A DNA stretch of 38,897 bases from an uncultured Prevotella sp. (GTDB taxonomy: Bacteria; Bacteroidota; Bacteroidia; Bacteroidales; Bacteroidaceae): contig CALUEY010000043.1 in the NCBI GenBank assembly GCA_944319915.1, positions 1-38,897 of the forward strand. The letters are read 5' to 3'. The notes beneath the pieces are model-generated. The model was not told the DNA's origin and ran no database searches. It saw only the letters and a program-made list of their open reading frames with translations. Shown piece by piece: positions 24,636-32,510 of this stretch (the first letter of the stretch is position 1; the number at the start of each line of letters is the position of its first letter). Position numbers and translations under genes: made by a program.

Positions 24636-25039
24636 ACGCTCTCTTTACTATCGTTGTCGTAAGCATTAGGCAAGTTTTTGTCCACCTTGCTTGTCCGTTT
24701 GCAATAGCCAACAACAGTTTCGTTCATGGAGCGAGCGTGGGTAATGGCTTTGACTGCCGAGGCAGGGTACATGTTCTTGTTGCCAAACTTGATGTGTTGC
24801 AAGTAGCCTGTGCGATGCCACTGCCATAGGGTAGCAGGACATACATTGAAAATCTTGCAGACCTCCTCTGTTGTAAGAAATGTTTCCTCAGATTCTTCCT
24901 TGCGAGCAGACGCAGCTTGTTCCTCCCATTCCTTGCGTGACTGCGCCAAGAGAGCATTTGCAAAATGGTGAAGGTCTTCGGGGGTAATGGTTAGTGCAAC
25001 CTGGCCTCCCATCTTTGTCAATGACATGATGTCAACCAT
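24632..25039 (-). CDS. Excisionase-type HTH protein
   Basis: The 135 residues contain an HTH_17/MerR-like DNA-binding segment (about 55-100; FLTTEEVCKIFNVCPATLWQW, then GYLQHIKFGNKNMYPASAV). It follows a Glu-rich helical N-terminus. Proteins of this type act as excisionases or regulators in Bacteroides mobile elements. It is the first gene of a three-gene leftward operon with the initiator-like and DnaC-like genes. Confidence 0.8.
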   Translation of the reverse strand: MVDIMSLTKMGGQVALTITPEDLHHFANALLAQSRKEWEEQAASARKEESEETFLTTEEVCKIFNVCPATLWQWHRTGYLQHIKFGNKNMYPASAVKAITHARSMNETVVGYCKRTSKVDKNLPNAYDNDSKESV

Positions 25040-25157
25040 ATTTTTTCTTTTGATATTCGTTATACATACGCTGTCTTGCTCGTAAACCAGGATGCTCTTT
25101 TTCGCAGCGTGATAAAAAGAAACACCGCCAATCCGCTGGTTTGTCGGATTGACGGTG

Positions 25158-25165
25158 CAAAGGTA
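25158..25165 (-). promoter_or_regulatory. -7 box of the HTH-initiator-loader operon
   Basis: CAAAGGTA reads TACCTTTG on the minus strand. No clear TTG lies 19-21 bases upstream, so the promoter may need an activator. Confidence 0.5.
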
Positions 25166-25263
25166 TATGGCTTTTGACGGCTCTCGATGAGATTTGAATA
25201 GGCAGTAGGATGCGACTACTATTGACTACTCTTTGTTAATGGAATTAACGTGACAATATCAAA

Positions 25264-25303
25264 AATCCTTAGCCAAATGCTGTTTTACGTTTGACTAAGG
25301 ATT
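25264..25303 (-). terminator. Intrinsic terminator of the abi operon
   Basis: Arms 25264-25277 (AATCCTTAGCCAAA) and 25290-25303 pair in 13 of 14 positions. On the minus strand the stem ends in GGATTTTTG, giving a T-run, 18 bases past the last stop codon. Confidence 0.8.
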
Positions 25304-25321
25304 GTAAATGGTAGCAGATTG

Positions 25322-26131
25322 TCAGAAACGAAATATGCTGCGACAATATGCAATAATCATAGAAAGGAAGTTCTTGCGTCCTAATTTGCGGTTGTAGAAG
25401 TGCACCTTATTTTCATTGGTGACATTGTAGCCTATGGCATTTCGTAAAGACCTTCTGTGATACTTGATTTTCTCCTCAACCTGTTTCTTGACAGCATCGG
25501 ACTCGTATTCCAAGTTTATATGATACTTACTGAAATACTTGTCGAAACTACTTTTCTTCAGGTTGAACTCATCGACCAGCAGACTGCGAGGAATTGTTGG
25601 AAACAATATGCCGTCCTCTATTGCACAATGGATAATGACGGCTGCATCATCTGGATGTTCACCTCTGATAAGCTGGTGAAGTCCGTACTGGATAGCATAG
25701 TATTGGGCTGCGAATGGAGTATATTCAATAAGTTTGGTCGGACGTTCTTCATTCGACACCCCACGAATAATCTTCAAGAACCCTAATACCATCTTTTGGG
25801 TAATGCCATCAAAGTGCTTCCGTATCAGTTCCTTGGTCAATGCCTCCATCTCGTCATAATGGTCGTTTCCTCTAATGGCAATATATTTGAGTGTCTTGCG
25901 AATTGAAGGTTTCTTTGCCAATACTTCCCAAGGTGTAGTTTGGTATGACATAACAGCAAGAATGGTCATGCCGAAGGCTTCAAGACTTGGCTTTTCGATA
26001 TTCTCGTTCACTTTCGTTCCATCAAATTCTTCCTTTATGAGCGAAAGCATGAACCTAACGTTCTCTTCTGTTATGTTGCGAGGCTTGCCGAACTGCTGTT
26101 CAAGATCCTCGCCGAGTTCGTTTATGTTCAT
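25322..26131 (-). CDS. Unassigned third gene of the AbiE-type operon
   Basis: I do not recognise this 269-residue protein. It appears soluble and mostly helical, without signal peptide or membrane span. Notable segments are YQTTPWEVLAKKPSIRKTLKYI, RPTKLIEYTPFAAQYY and a basic C-terminus (KIKYHRRSLRNAIGY ... YNRKLGRKNFLSM). Its ATG overlaps the toxin gene's stop (ATGA), the same coupling as between antitoxin and toxin, and a terminator follows directly. The three genes are therefore one unit, and the product probably works with the toxin-antitoxin pair. What it does cannot be told from sequence. Confidence 0.75.
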   Translation of the reverse strand: MNINELGEDLEQQFGKPRNITEENVRFMLSLIKEEFDGTKVNENIEKPSLEAFGMTILAVMSYQTTPWEVLAKKPSIRKTLKYIAIRGNDHYDEMEALTKELIRKHFDGITQKMVLGFLKIIRGVSNEERPTKLIEYTPFAAQYYAIQYGLHQLIRGEHPDDAAVIIHCAIEDGILFPTIPRSLLVDEFNLKKSSFDKYFSKYHINLEYESDAVKKQVEEKIKYHRRSLRNAIGYNVTNENKVHFYNRKLGRKNFLSMIIAYCRSIFRF

Positions 26132-27141
26132 GCCTTTCTGTAATTTAACTGTCTAATTCTGTCGTTGAGCATTGACAACTTGCTTATCAGTTCATCAAAA
26201 GAAGGCACCAGTCCGAAAATCATGTGCTCACACATGAATTTATAGTCATCTTGCCATAGTCTTGCAATATCCTCGTTGGGCACGATACATAATGTGGCAG
26301 GATATAGCTCATCATAGTTGAAGCCCTTAAGTCCGATGAACTTTCTGCGATGTTCAAGTACCGCCTTATACAGGGCTTCGTTGTGGATTGCACGGTCAGC
26401 AATTTTGTTTTCAGAATCCATCATCATTGCCAAATCATATATATGGCGAGACATACGCTCCACTCTGACCTCGTTCTTCCTGAACTCTTCATGCAGCAGG
26501 AAAACCTTTTCAAGGAATGTACGCTCTGGAATGACAGCGTTCACCTCAAATGGCTTTTCTGCAAATGGAGCTTTGCTGAAATGGGCGTCAATAGCAGCGT
26601 TGATTGCTTTTTTCTCAATAGGCTCCATCATCGATCTGCCGCTGATTTCTATCTTTACCGTATTCTTGATATATGGTGATACTTCATACAAACTATGATA
26701 GGTTATTGTTATCACTTCTGGGTCTGTTGTCGTGACTGGTGTGATTACAACATCCACACTAAAGGCATCTGCCCGTATGCCCAAATCCACTAAAGCTTTC
26801 CTTACATCATGCTGCATCTTCTCTCTTACGAAAGAACAGGCGGCGCGACGTAGTCTGTCGCTGATTTGAGTCTTCGATAATTCACCGCTAAAGCCAAGGA
26901 ATTCTCGGTTAAGTGCAATATCCACGTCTTCGGAGAATCTGGCAATCAAGTTCCAACATTTGCTGAGACTTGTACCTCCTTTGAAAGCAATATGTTCTGC
27001 ATATGGCAAAGTATGAAGGGCTTTCAACACCTGCGTTACCCACCAGTCCTTTTCGATACTTGACGGCGGTAATCCGGTCTGCAATGCCACGGTATTGATA
27101 GCTTCACGTTGTCTATCTTCTGGTATGTCTATGAATTTCAT
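26128..27141 (-). CDS. AbiEii-type nucleotidyltransferase toxin
   Basis: This 337-residue protein belongs to the AbiEii/AbiGii family, toxins of type IV toxin-antitoxin pairs. The nucleotidyltransferase core is visible: FKGGTSLSKCW (about 53-63) and RFSEDVDIAL (68-77), with D72 and D74 as metal ligands. I chose ATG 27141 (MKFIDIPEDR) rather than 27168 because it overlaps the antitoxin stop as ATGA. Homologues block growth by transferring nucleotides to cellular RNA targets; the target here is unknown. The pair could give phage defence or maintain the mobile element. Confidence 0.88.
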   Translation of the reverse strand: MKFIDIPEDRQREAINTVALQTGLPPSSIEKDWWVTQVLKALHTLPYAEHIAFKGGTSLSKCWNLIARFSEDVDIALNREFLGFSGELSKTQISDRLRRAACSFVREKMQHDVRKALVDLGIRADAFSVDVVITPVTTTDPEVITITYHSLYEVSPYIKNTVKIEISGRSMMEPIEKKAINAAIDAHFSKAPFAEKPFEVNAVIPERTFLEKVFLLHEEFRKNEVRVERMSRHIYDLAMMMDSENKIADRAIHNEALYKAVLEHRRKFIGLKGFNYDELYPATLCIVPNEDIARLWQDDYKFMCEHMIFGLVPSFDELISKLSMLNDRIRQLNYRKA

Positions 27142-27755
27142 CGTGCAATTAGTATTTTGCGCACCCATGCAGGGGCAAGTTTTATATCATGATTGAAATC
27201 GTTGTCGTTTACATTCTTTGCGTGCTCGACAAGCACGTTGCGTTCCTCGTCGGTTATTTTGTTCTCGCCTATGGCGCGCATGGCTGTTACAACAAGCATC
27301 ATCAGCTCTGATTTATAGGCAAAGTTCTTGCCCGAAGAAGAATGCTTGAACAGGATGCCACGCCCGTTCCCGATCTTTATCCTACGTGGTGCGCCGTTGG
27401 TTAGGAACACGACATTCATGGGCATCTGTGTGGACAATCCGAGACGATTCAAGGCATATGCTCCCATAGGTACAATCTTAGCCTTGTCTCGTTTGGCTAT
27501 AGCCTGGGCAATGTCTTCAACAGACGGATAGATAATGCCAAGTCCATATTCCTTGTCCTCTTTAGGGTAATAATAGATACCATGAGCCAGACGCACCAAC
27601 ATTCCGTCAGTGTACATCCGATGGAATGTTGACTTCACGGCTGATGGTGTTCCGCAATCTGCATAGTCTTGTTGAAAGACTATCGAACCACGTCCTTTCC
27701 CTCTAAGCCTCATTCCTATCTTATTTACAGTGCTTTGGCTTGACGTCTGTACCAT
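27138..27755 (-). CDS. DUF6088 / AbiEi-like antitoxin
   Basis: The 205 residues show a winged-helix N-terminus (KGRGSIVFQQDYADCGTPSA, then RMYTDGMLVRLAHGIYYYP) and a C-terminal domain typical of AbiEi/DUF6088 proteins (MGAYALNRLGLSTQ, NVVFLTNGAPRRIKIG). Such antitoxins neutralise the toxin without stable binding in some studied cases and repress their own operon. It is the first gene of the three-gene operon, with a promoter at 27800-27830. Confidence 0.85.
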   Translation of the reverse strand: MVQTSSQSTVNKIGMRLRGKGRGSIVFQQDYADCGTPSAVKSTFHRMYTDGMLVRLAHGIYYYPKEDKEYGLGIIYPSVEDIAQAIAKRDKAKIVPMGAYALNRLGLSTQMPMNVVFLTNGAPRRIKIGNGRGILFKHSSSGKNFAYKSELMMLVVTAMRAIGENKITDEERNVLVEHAKNVNDNDFNHDIKLAPAWVRKILIAR

Positions 27756-27799
27756 ATTTTTGAAACCTTTTTATTATATTTTTGGTTCTTGTTCGTCTG

Positions 27800-27830
27800 C
27801 AAAGGTATAGTATTTTCTTCTAAACGCCAA
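27800..27830 (-). promoter_or_regulatory. Promoter of the abi operon
   Basis: On the minus strand TTG (complement of 27828-27830), 20 bases, then TACCTTTG (complement of 27800-27807). This is a full Bacteroidetes consensus, 45 bases before the antitoxin start. Confidence 0.75.
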
Positions 27831-27885
27831 CGTTTTTTATTGAATATCCATTTTTGAAACGCAATTTTGGCAAACTCGCAATAGG

Positions 27886-29214
27886 TCAGTCTATCAATTT
27901 CACCAGCTCGCGTTTCATCTCGTTGTCGATTTCTCTGTAACGTGCAAAGACTCGACTGCCATCTGTGTGTCCCGAAAGAGATGCAACAAGATTTGGATCT
28001 TTCACCTTCTTGTATAGGTTGCCGATGAACGTCTTTCTTGCAGTGTGGCTTGTCGCAATATCGCAGATTGGTTTCTGTATAGGCTCACGAGTCTTGTTGT
28101 CAATAACAGTCACCATGCGGTCAATGCCGAGCAGTTTTAGAATTTTCTTAATCTGACGGTTGTATATGTTCTGATTTATCTTTGGCAACAACCTCGTTTC
28201 AAGGTCTGCATATTTAGCGAGAATCGCTTTCGCCTTATCATTGAGCGGTACTCGGATGGTGCGTGGTTTGTGGTTCTTTGTCTTTTCAGCAATGTATTCC
28301 ACAGCACCATCAACGATGTTGGCACGTGTCATCTTTTCAAGGTCTCCCACACGGCAGCCGATGAGACAATGAAACATGAATATGTCACGATATACTTGTG
28401 TGGATGGCGTTTCGTTACTGAGGTCGGCATAGTAGACATTGTCACGCTCTTCAAGTGTTAGATAGAATGGAGGACTGTCCAGTACCTTAGGCATCTCAAA
28501 GGTTGCGAAAGGGTCGTTTGTCGTGATATTATGCTTCAAACACCAGTTCACGACCGTGCGTATTCTTCTGAATATAGTATTGATGGAATTTTCCGTTAGT
28601 TGGCGTGGTTTGAAACGCTCCTCTATGTCATCGAAGATTTGAGGATAATGCTCATAATATTCAGCCTCGTTTACCAGATATTTATGAAACTCACGCAAGT
28701 CATCGGCTGTTATGGCATCAAGTCGCATGGTGTAACCTCGTCTACGCATGATTTCCCTTTGGAAACGCTCGAAGTGCTGCAGCTTACGTACGTTATGCTC
28801 ATGATGCCTTATGGATTCCTTTTCCATCGGATGGTTCTCGGCATACTGTTGGCATTGGTACACAAGGCTGTATTCGTCACCTTTTCTGCCTTGGCGGATG
28901 TTGATGTTTGGATGATGAAACTCCTCAATAACACCTTTTAGCCAACGGCTGTCCGCTCCATGATAATATTGTGCGGATATAAGCGCCATCAAGTCCTGCA
29001 CGGCTTTGTCGAATGTCGTGCGCTTTGCCTCCGCTACAAGAGCCACACGTGTCTTGTAACCCTGCCGTTCCGCGCTCCAATGATTAGGATTGATGGATAA
29101 CTCGCTGACAGCCTTGATGTCAGTCTTGCCGTCACGCACACGGAAATAAACGTGCGCCTGGTCGGTTATGTTGTTCTTTGCCGAGGTTTCTCGGATGAAT
29201 GCTGTTACTTTCAT
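27886..29214 (-). CDS. Tyrosine recombinase 1 (integrase)
   Basis: This 442-residue site-specific recombinase has an N-terminal arm-binding domain (MKVTAFIRETSAKN, the Bacteroides type), a SAM-like core-binding domain (about 110-230) and a catalytic domain. The catalytic set is complete: R288 (GCRVGDL), K313 (TKNHK), H390 and R393 (SHTARKTF), H416 (SGHTDG) and Y426 (FARYREID). It lies 45 bases after the second recombinase in the same orientation, so the two are probably co-transcribed. It should integrate and excise the element. Confidence 0.93.
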   Translation of the reverse strand: MKVTAFIRETSAKNNITDQAHVYFRVRDGKTDIKAVSELSINPNHWSAERQGYKTRVALVAEAKRTTFDKAVQDLMALISAQYYHGADSRWLKGVIEEFHHPNINIRQGRKGDEYSLVYQCQQYAENHPMEKESIRHHEHNVRKLQHFERFQREIMRRRGYTMRLDAITADDLREFHKYLVNEAEYYEHYPQIFDDIEERFKPRQLTENSINTIFRRIRTVVNWCLKHNITTNDPFATFEMPKVLDSPPFYLTLEERDNVYYADLSNETPSTQVYRDIFMFHCLIGCRVGDLEKMTRANIVDGAVEYIAEKTKNHKPRTIRVPLNDKAKAILAKYADLETRLLPKINQNIYNRQIKKILKLLGIDRMVTVIDNKTREPIQKPICDIATSHTARKTFIGNLYKKVKDPNLVASLSGHTDGSRVFARYREIDNEMKRELVKLID

Positions 29215-29259
29215 GCTACTCTATATATAATGATGTATAACTGGTAGATTGTATAAACG

Positions 29260-30579
29260 TTAGTTGATGAGGTTGACAAGATTTACTTTCGTTTCCTCAT
29301 CAATCTCTCTGTATCTGGCGAAAGCTCTGCTTCCGTTTACATGTCCTGTCATGGAACTCACAAGCTCGGGGTCTTTCACTTTCTTGTATAGGTTGCCGAT
29401 AAAGTTGCGTCTTGCCATGTGGCTTGTAGCGACATCACATATTGGCTTCTGAACCTCCTTTCCTGTGACGGTGTCAAGGATAGTAACCATTCTGTTAATG
29501 CCACATTCTCGAAGCACGGCACGGATGCCCTCGTTGTATTGATACACTTGCTTTGTTGGCAGAAGCTTTTCTTGCTTGCCATCGTAACGTTTTAATATTT
29601 CCATAGCCTTTGTGGTAAGCGGGACGCTCACGGTCTGCGACCGTTTGCGCATGGTCTTGTGTGGAAGATACTGCAATATGTCACCGACTATATTGTCTTT
29701 GGTAAAAGAAAACAGGTCTCCGACTCTACAACCCACCATTGATTGGAAGATGAACAAGTCACGATACACTTCTAACTCTGGCTTGTTATGTAGGTTTGCA
29801 TTGTAAACCTTGTCACGTTCTTCTATCGTCAGATAAAAAGGTGTGCCTTGTACCGCTGCAGGAATAGTGAACGCATCGCATGAGCGGTTTGTTGTAAACC
29901 CCATCTTGATGCACCAATGCCCAACAATACGCAGATGATGCATGATACCTATAATCTGTGTGCTTGACATCTGCTTGGGAGGGTGCATGCCAAGGTTAAA
30001 CTGTTCGTAAAACTCAGGGTAGTCATTGTAATGAATATATTCGTTTATGACATACTCTCTAAAATCAAGGTAGTCTTCGGGACGGATAGTCTCGCAATAG
30101 AGCGTGAAGCCTTCCTCTCCTTCTACTTCCCTCTTGTAGGCTTCATAGCGTTGAAGTTTCTTGATAGTTGGTTTATAAACGAGTGCTGATTTCGGACTCA
30201 TGGGATGTTCCGCAATGTATTGTTCCATTCTCGAAACAACTGTAGTCAATGTCTCTGTTGACTTTAAAGTTGGATTGACACATTCATCAATCACATTCTT
30301 CATCCATGCAACATCAGCAGTCGCAGAGTTATACTGCTCGCTAAGAGCCATTGTAATGGTCTGCACCAAAACCTTGACTTTCTTCTGCTCGTCAGATGGT
30401 AATTTCTTTGTCCTTCGATAGGAAAGTGTATCATTGTCCCAATAGTCAAGCATAACCTCAATATCGGAACGGACTTTGAGGTCAACATCCTTATCTCGGA
30501 GTCGAAAACAAAGATTGGCTTTTGTAGTAGCATTTTTATCCTTGGTCTTGCATTCCTTTGTGATAATGGTAATCTTCAT
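29260..30579 (-). CDS. Tyrosine recombinase 2 (integrase)
   Basis: The 439 residues start at ATG 30579 (MKITIITKEC), which matches the start of its neighbour; a longer frame to 30639 adds 20 residues unlike the family. Catalytic residues R285, K308 or K312, H387, R390, H413 and Y423 are present. The sequence is clearly related to recombinase 1 (for example GCRVGDL, VATSHMARRNFIGNLYKKVKDP, SRAFARYREID). Tandem recombinases of this sort occur in Bacteroides elements where both, or only one, are needed for integration. Confidence 0.92.
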   Translation of the reverse strand: MKITIITKECKTKDKNATTKANLCFRLRDKDVDLKVRSDIEVMLDYWDNDTLSYRRTKKLPSDEQKKVKVLVQTITMALSEQYNSATADVAWMKNVIDECVNPTLKSTETLTTVVSRMEQYIAEHPMSPKSALVYKPTIKKLQRYEAYKREVEGEEGFTLYCETIRPEDYLDFREYVINEYIHYNDYPEFYEQFNLGMHPPKQMSSTQIIGIMHHLRIVGHWCIKMGFTTNRSCDAFTIPAAVQGTPFYLTIEERDKVYNANLHNKPELEVYRDLFIFQSMVGCRVGDLFSFTKDNIVGDILQYLPHKTMRKRSQTVSVPLTTKAMEILKRYDGKQEKLLPTKQVYQYNEGIRAVLRECGINRMVTILDTVTGKEVQKPICDVATSHMARRNFIGNLYKKVKDPELVSSMTGHVNGSRAFARYREIDEETKVNLVNLIN

Positions 30580-30603
30580 GTTCCTATGTTTTTTATTTCT
30601 GCC

Positions 30604-30611
30604 ACAAAGGT
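30604..30611 (-). promoter_or_regulatory. -7 box of the integrase genes
   Basis: CAAAGGTA reads TACCTTTG on the minus strand, 25 bases before the recombinase 2 start. No clear -33 TTG is present. Confidence 0.5.
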
Positions 30612-30868
30612 AATATCTTTCCCGTAAATGTTCCCACATATCCCCAATAAACTATGATTCGTTTAAATCTATTTATGATTTGGTTTTTGCACTTTCTTTC
30701 CTTATTATCAGTTACTTGCAGGTATTATCGTCAAAATTCATCAAGTCGAATCATTGTTGTTTTAGTATATATAGTTTCCACGCTTTTTTTGTATAGTTGC
30801 CGATAGTTTCATTTTGTTTTACGCCGATTCATGGAGGTCGATAGGCATGATAATGATAGATTATAGCG
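30612..30868. other. Right flank of the mobile element
   Basis: An AT-rich region without a gene. It includes TTCCACGCTT at 30776-30785, the same ten bases as at the left boundary, so the element's right end may lie here. I see no tRNA gene. Confidence 0.4.
30776..30785. other. Candidate right attachment core
   Basis: TTCCACGCTT, identical to 13606-13615. It lies about 200 bases beyond the integrase start, where an attachment site is expected. Confidence 0.3.
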
Positions 30869-32418
30869 ATGAAAAAAACTTTTACGACCGCTTGCATTGC
30901 TCCTCATGGCAATGTCGCCCGCGCTCAGTACCTCGGCATACGACTTGAAGATAGAGGGCATCTTTTACAACATTCTGTCGTTGGAGGACATGACTTGCGA
31001 GGTGACATCGGATGATGTCAATCATACGCGGTATGAGGGGGATGTCGTTATCCCCGGAACGGTTACTTATAATGGCAGGGCGCTGACAGTTCTCAAAATC
31101 GGTGAAGGCGCGTTCGATGGCAATCCCATTACAAGTGTTTCCATACCAGCGACAGTTCAGCAAGTAGGTTCTGACGCTTTTGATGATTGCACAAGGCTTA
31201 CAAAGGTCATCATTGAAGACGGAGACACGCAGTTACTTTTTGCTCATAGTAGTTATATTGATGACCTTTGGCATCAAGAACGTGGCATAGAAATGTTTAA
31301 AGAAAGTCCATTGGAGACAGTATATTTAGGGCGGCCGGTAATTTATCCTGGCCTTAATGGGCTTACTGGTGTGTATTATAGTACAGACAGCGGGCCATTT
31401 AATGAGAACAAGACGTTGAGGGAGGTCATCATTGGCAATTCGGTGAAAGAACTGTATGATTTCACATTTGGAGATTGCGAGAACTTGCAGACCGTGACGT
31501 TTGGTTCGTCGCTTGAGAAAATAGGGAAAGAGGCTTTCGCAAGATGCAAAAAACTTGCAAGCGTGGCTTTCCCAAATTCTGTCAAGGTCATAGGGAGTGG
31601 TGCTTTCTTAAGTTGTTCCGAGCTTGTAGATATGGAATTGGGAAATTCTGTTGACACAATCGGGAGCAATGCTTTCTTAGATTGTGGCTTTTCTGAGGTG
31701 AGATTGCCCAATTCAGTCAGATATATTGGGGGCACAAGCGTTTGGATGTCCAAATCTGAAGGATTTTTACTTTGGAAGTTCAGTGGAGTTCATTGGAGAT
31801 GCCGCCTTTCGGGGGTGTTCTGCGCTTACCAATGTATTCATTCCAAACACTGTGAAGGAGCTGGGAAACGAGGTGTTTATGAGGTGTTCAGCTCTCGAAA
31901 GCGTCAACATAGGCAACTCTTTTCCGCAGATAGGCAGGTCGGCATTCGAAGGTTGCACCGCTCTGAAAGACGTTGTTATAGGTAGTTCGGTCAGCAAGTT
32001 AGGGCAAGACGCTTTCAGTGGATGCACCGCCCTTGTCAACATTTACGTTCGCAACTCTGTTCCTCCTACGGGAGCGGAGTTTGAGAATCTGGCTTACATG
32101 AACGCTTCGGTATATGTTCCGCAAGGTTCGCTCTCTTCATATCAGGCTGCTAATGGCTGGAAAAACTTCTGGAGTATATCAGAATTTGTGCCGAGCGGCA
32201 TCGGTAATGCTGTATTAGGCGGACAGGCACCGCCGGTGATAAAGGCGGGCGATGGGTGCGTGACGGTAGAGAACACCACGGGTAACGTCGTGGTTTACGA
32301 CATGGGCGGCGCGCTTATTGAGAGCGTTAATGCCGTCGGTGGCCGTGTGGACATAGTCCTTCCTGCCGGCTTATATATTATAAAGGTGGGCGACAGAGTG
32401 GAGAAAGTGACACTATAA
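30869..32418 (+). pseudogene. Second BspA-like LRR protein, two homopolymer frameshifts
   Basis: With two one-base corrections this is a 515-residue protein. It has a signal peptide (MKKLLRPLALLLMAMSPALS), BspA-type LRR_5 repeats (IGxxAFxxCxxLxxV) and a type IX-like sorting end (NVVVYDMGGALIESV ... AGLYIIKVGDRVEKVTL). The extra bases are in an A run right after the start codon (30872-30878, seven A instead of six) and in a G run at 31728-31732 (five instead of four). The length minus two is divisible by three, which supports both corrections. As written, the reading frames are 30897-31985 and 31726-32418. Errors in the sequence or true decay are both possible. Confidence 0.8.
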
Positions 32419-32448
32419 CGGCTATTTGCAACGATAGCCTGTAATAAG

Positions 32449-32484
32449 GACAGCCGCACCCCAATCTGAGTGCGGCTGTCTTTG
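32449..32484 (+). terminator. Intrinsic terminator after the second BspA-like gene
   Basis: A perfect 11-bp stem GACAGCCGCAC (32449-32459) and complement (32470-32480) with a T-rich tail, 30 bases past the stop. Confidence 0.85.
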
Positions 32485-32510
32485 TGTGTGATCTAATTGG
32501 CGAACGGTCT

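Larger units (their letters stand above)
25040..25321. other. Intergenic region between the HTH operon and the abi operon
   Basis: The gap contains a -7 box for the leftward HTH operon at 25158-25165 and the abi terminator at 25264-25303. I see no gene. Confidence 0.6.

Noticed and set aside
21267-30579. Self-transmissible conjugative element
   Set aside because: No coupling protein or Tra secretion genes are present; a relaxase alone indicates a mobilizable element.
30612-30868. tRNA gene as integration target
   Set aside because: I looked for a cloverleaf and a TTCRA-type loop with paired acceptor ends and found none near either boundary.
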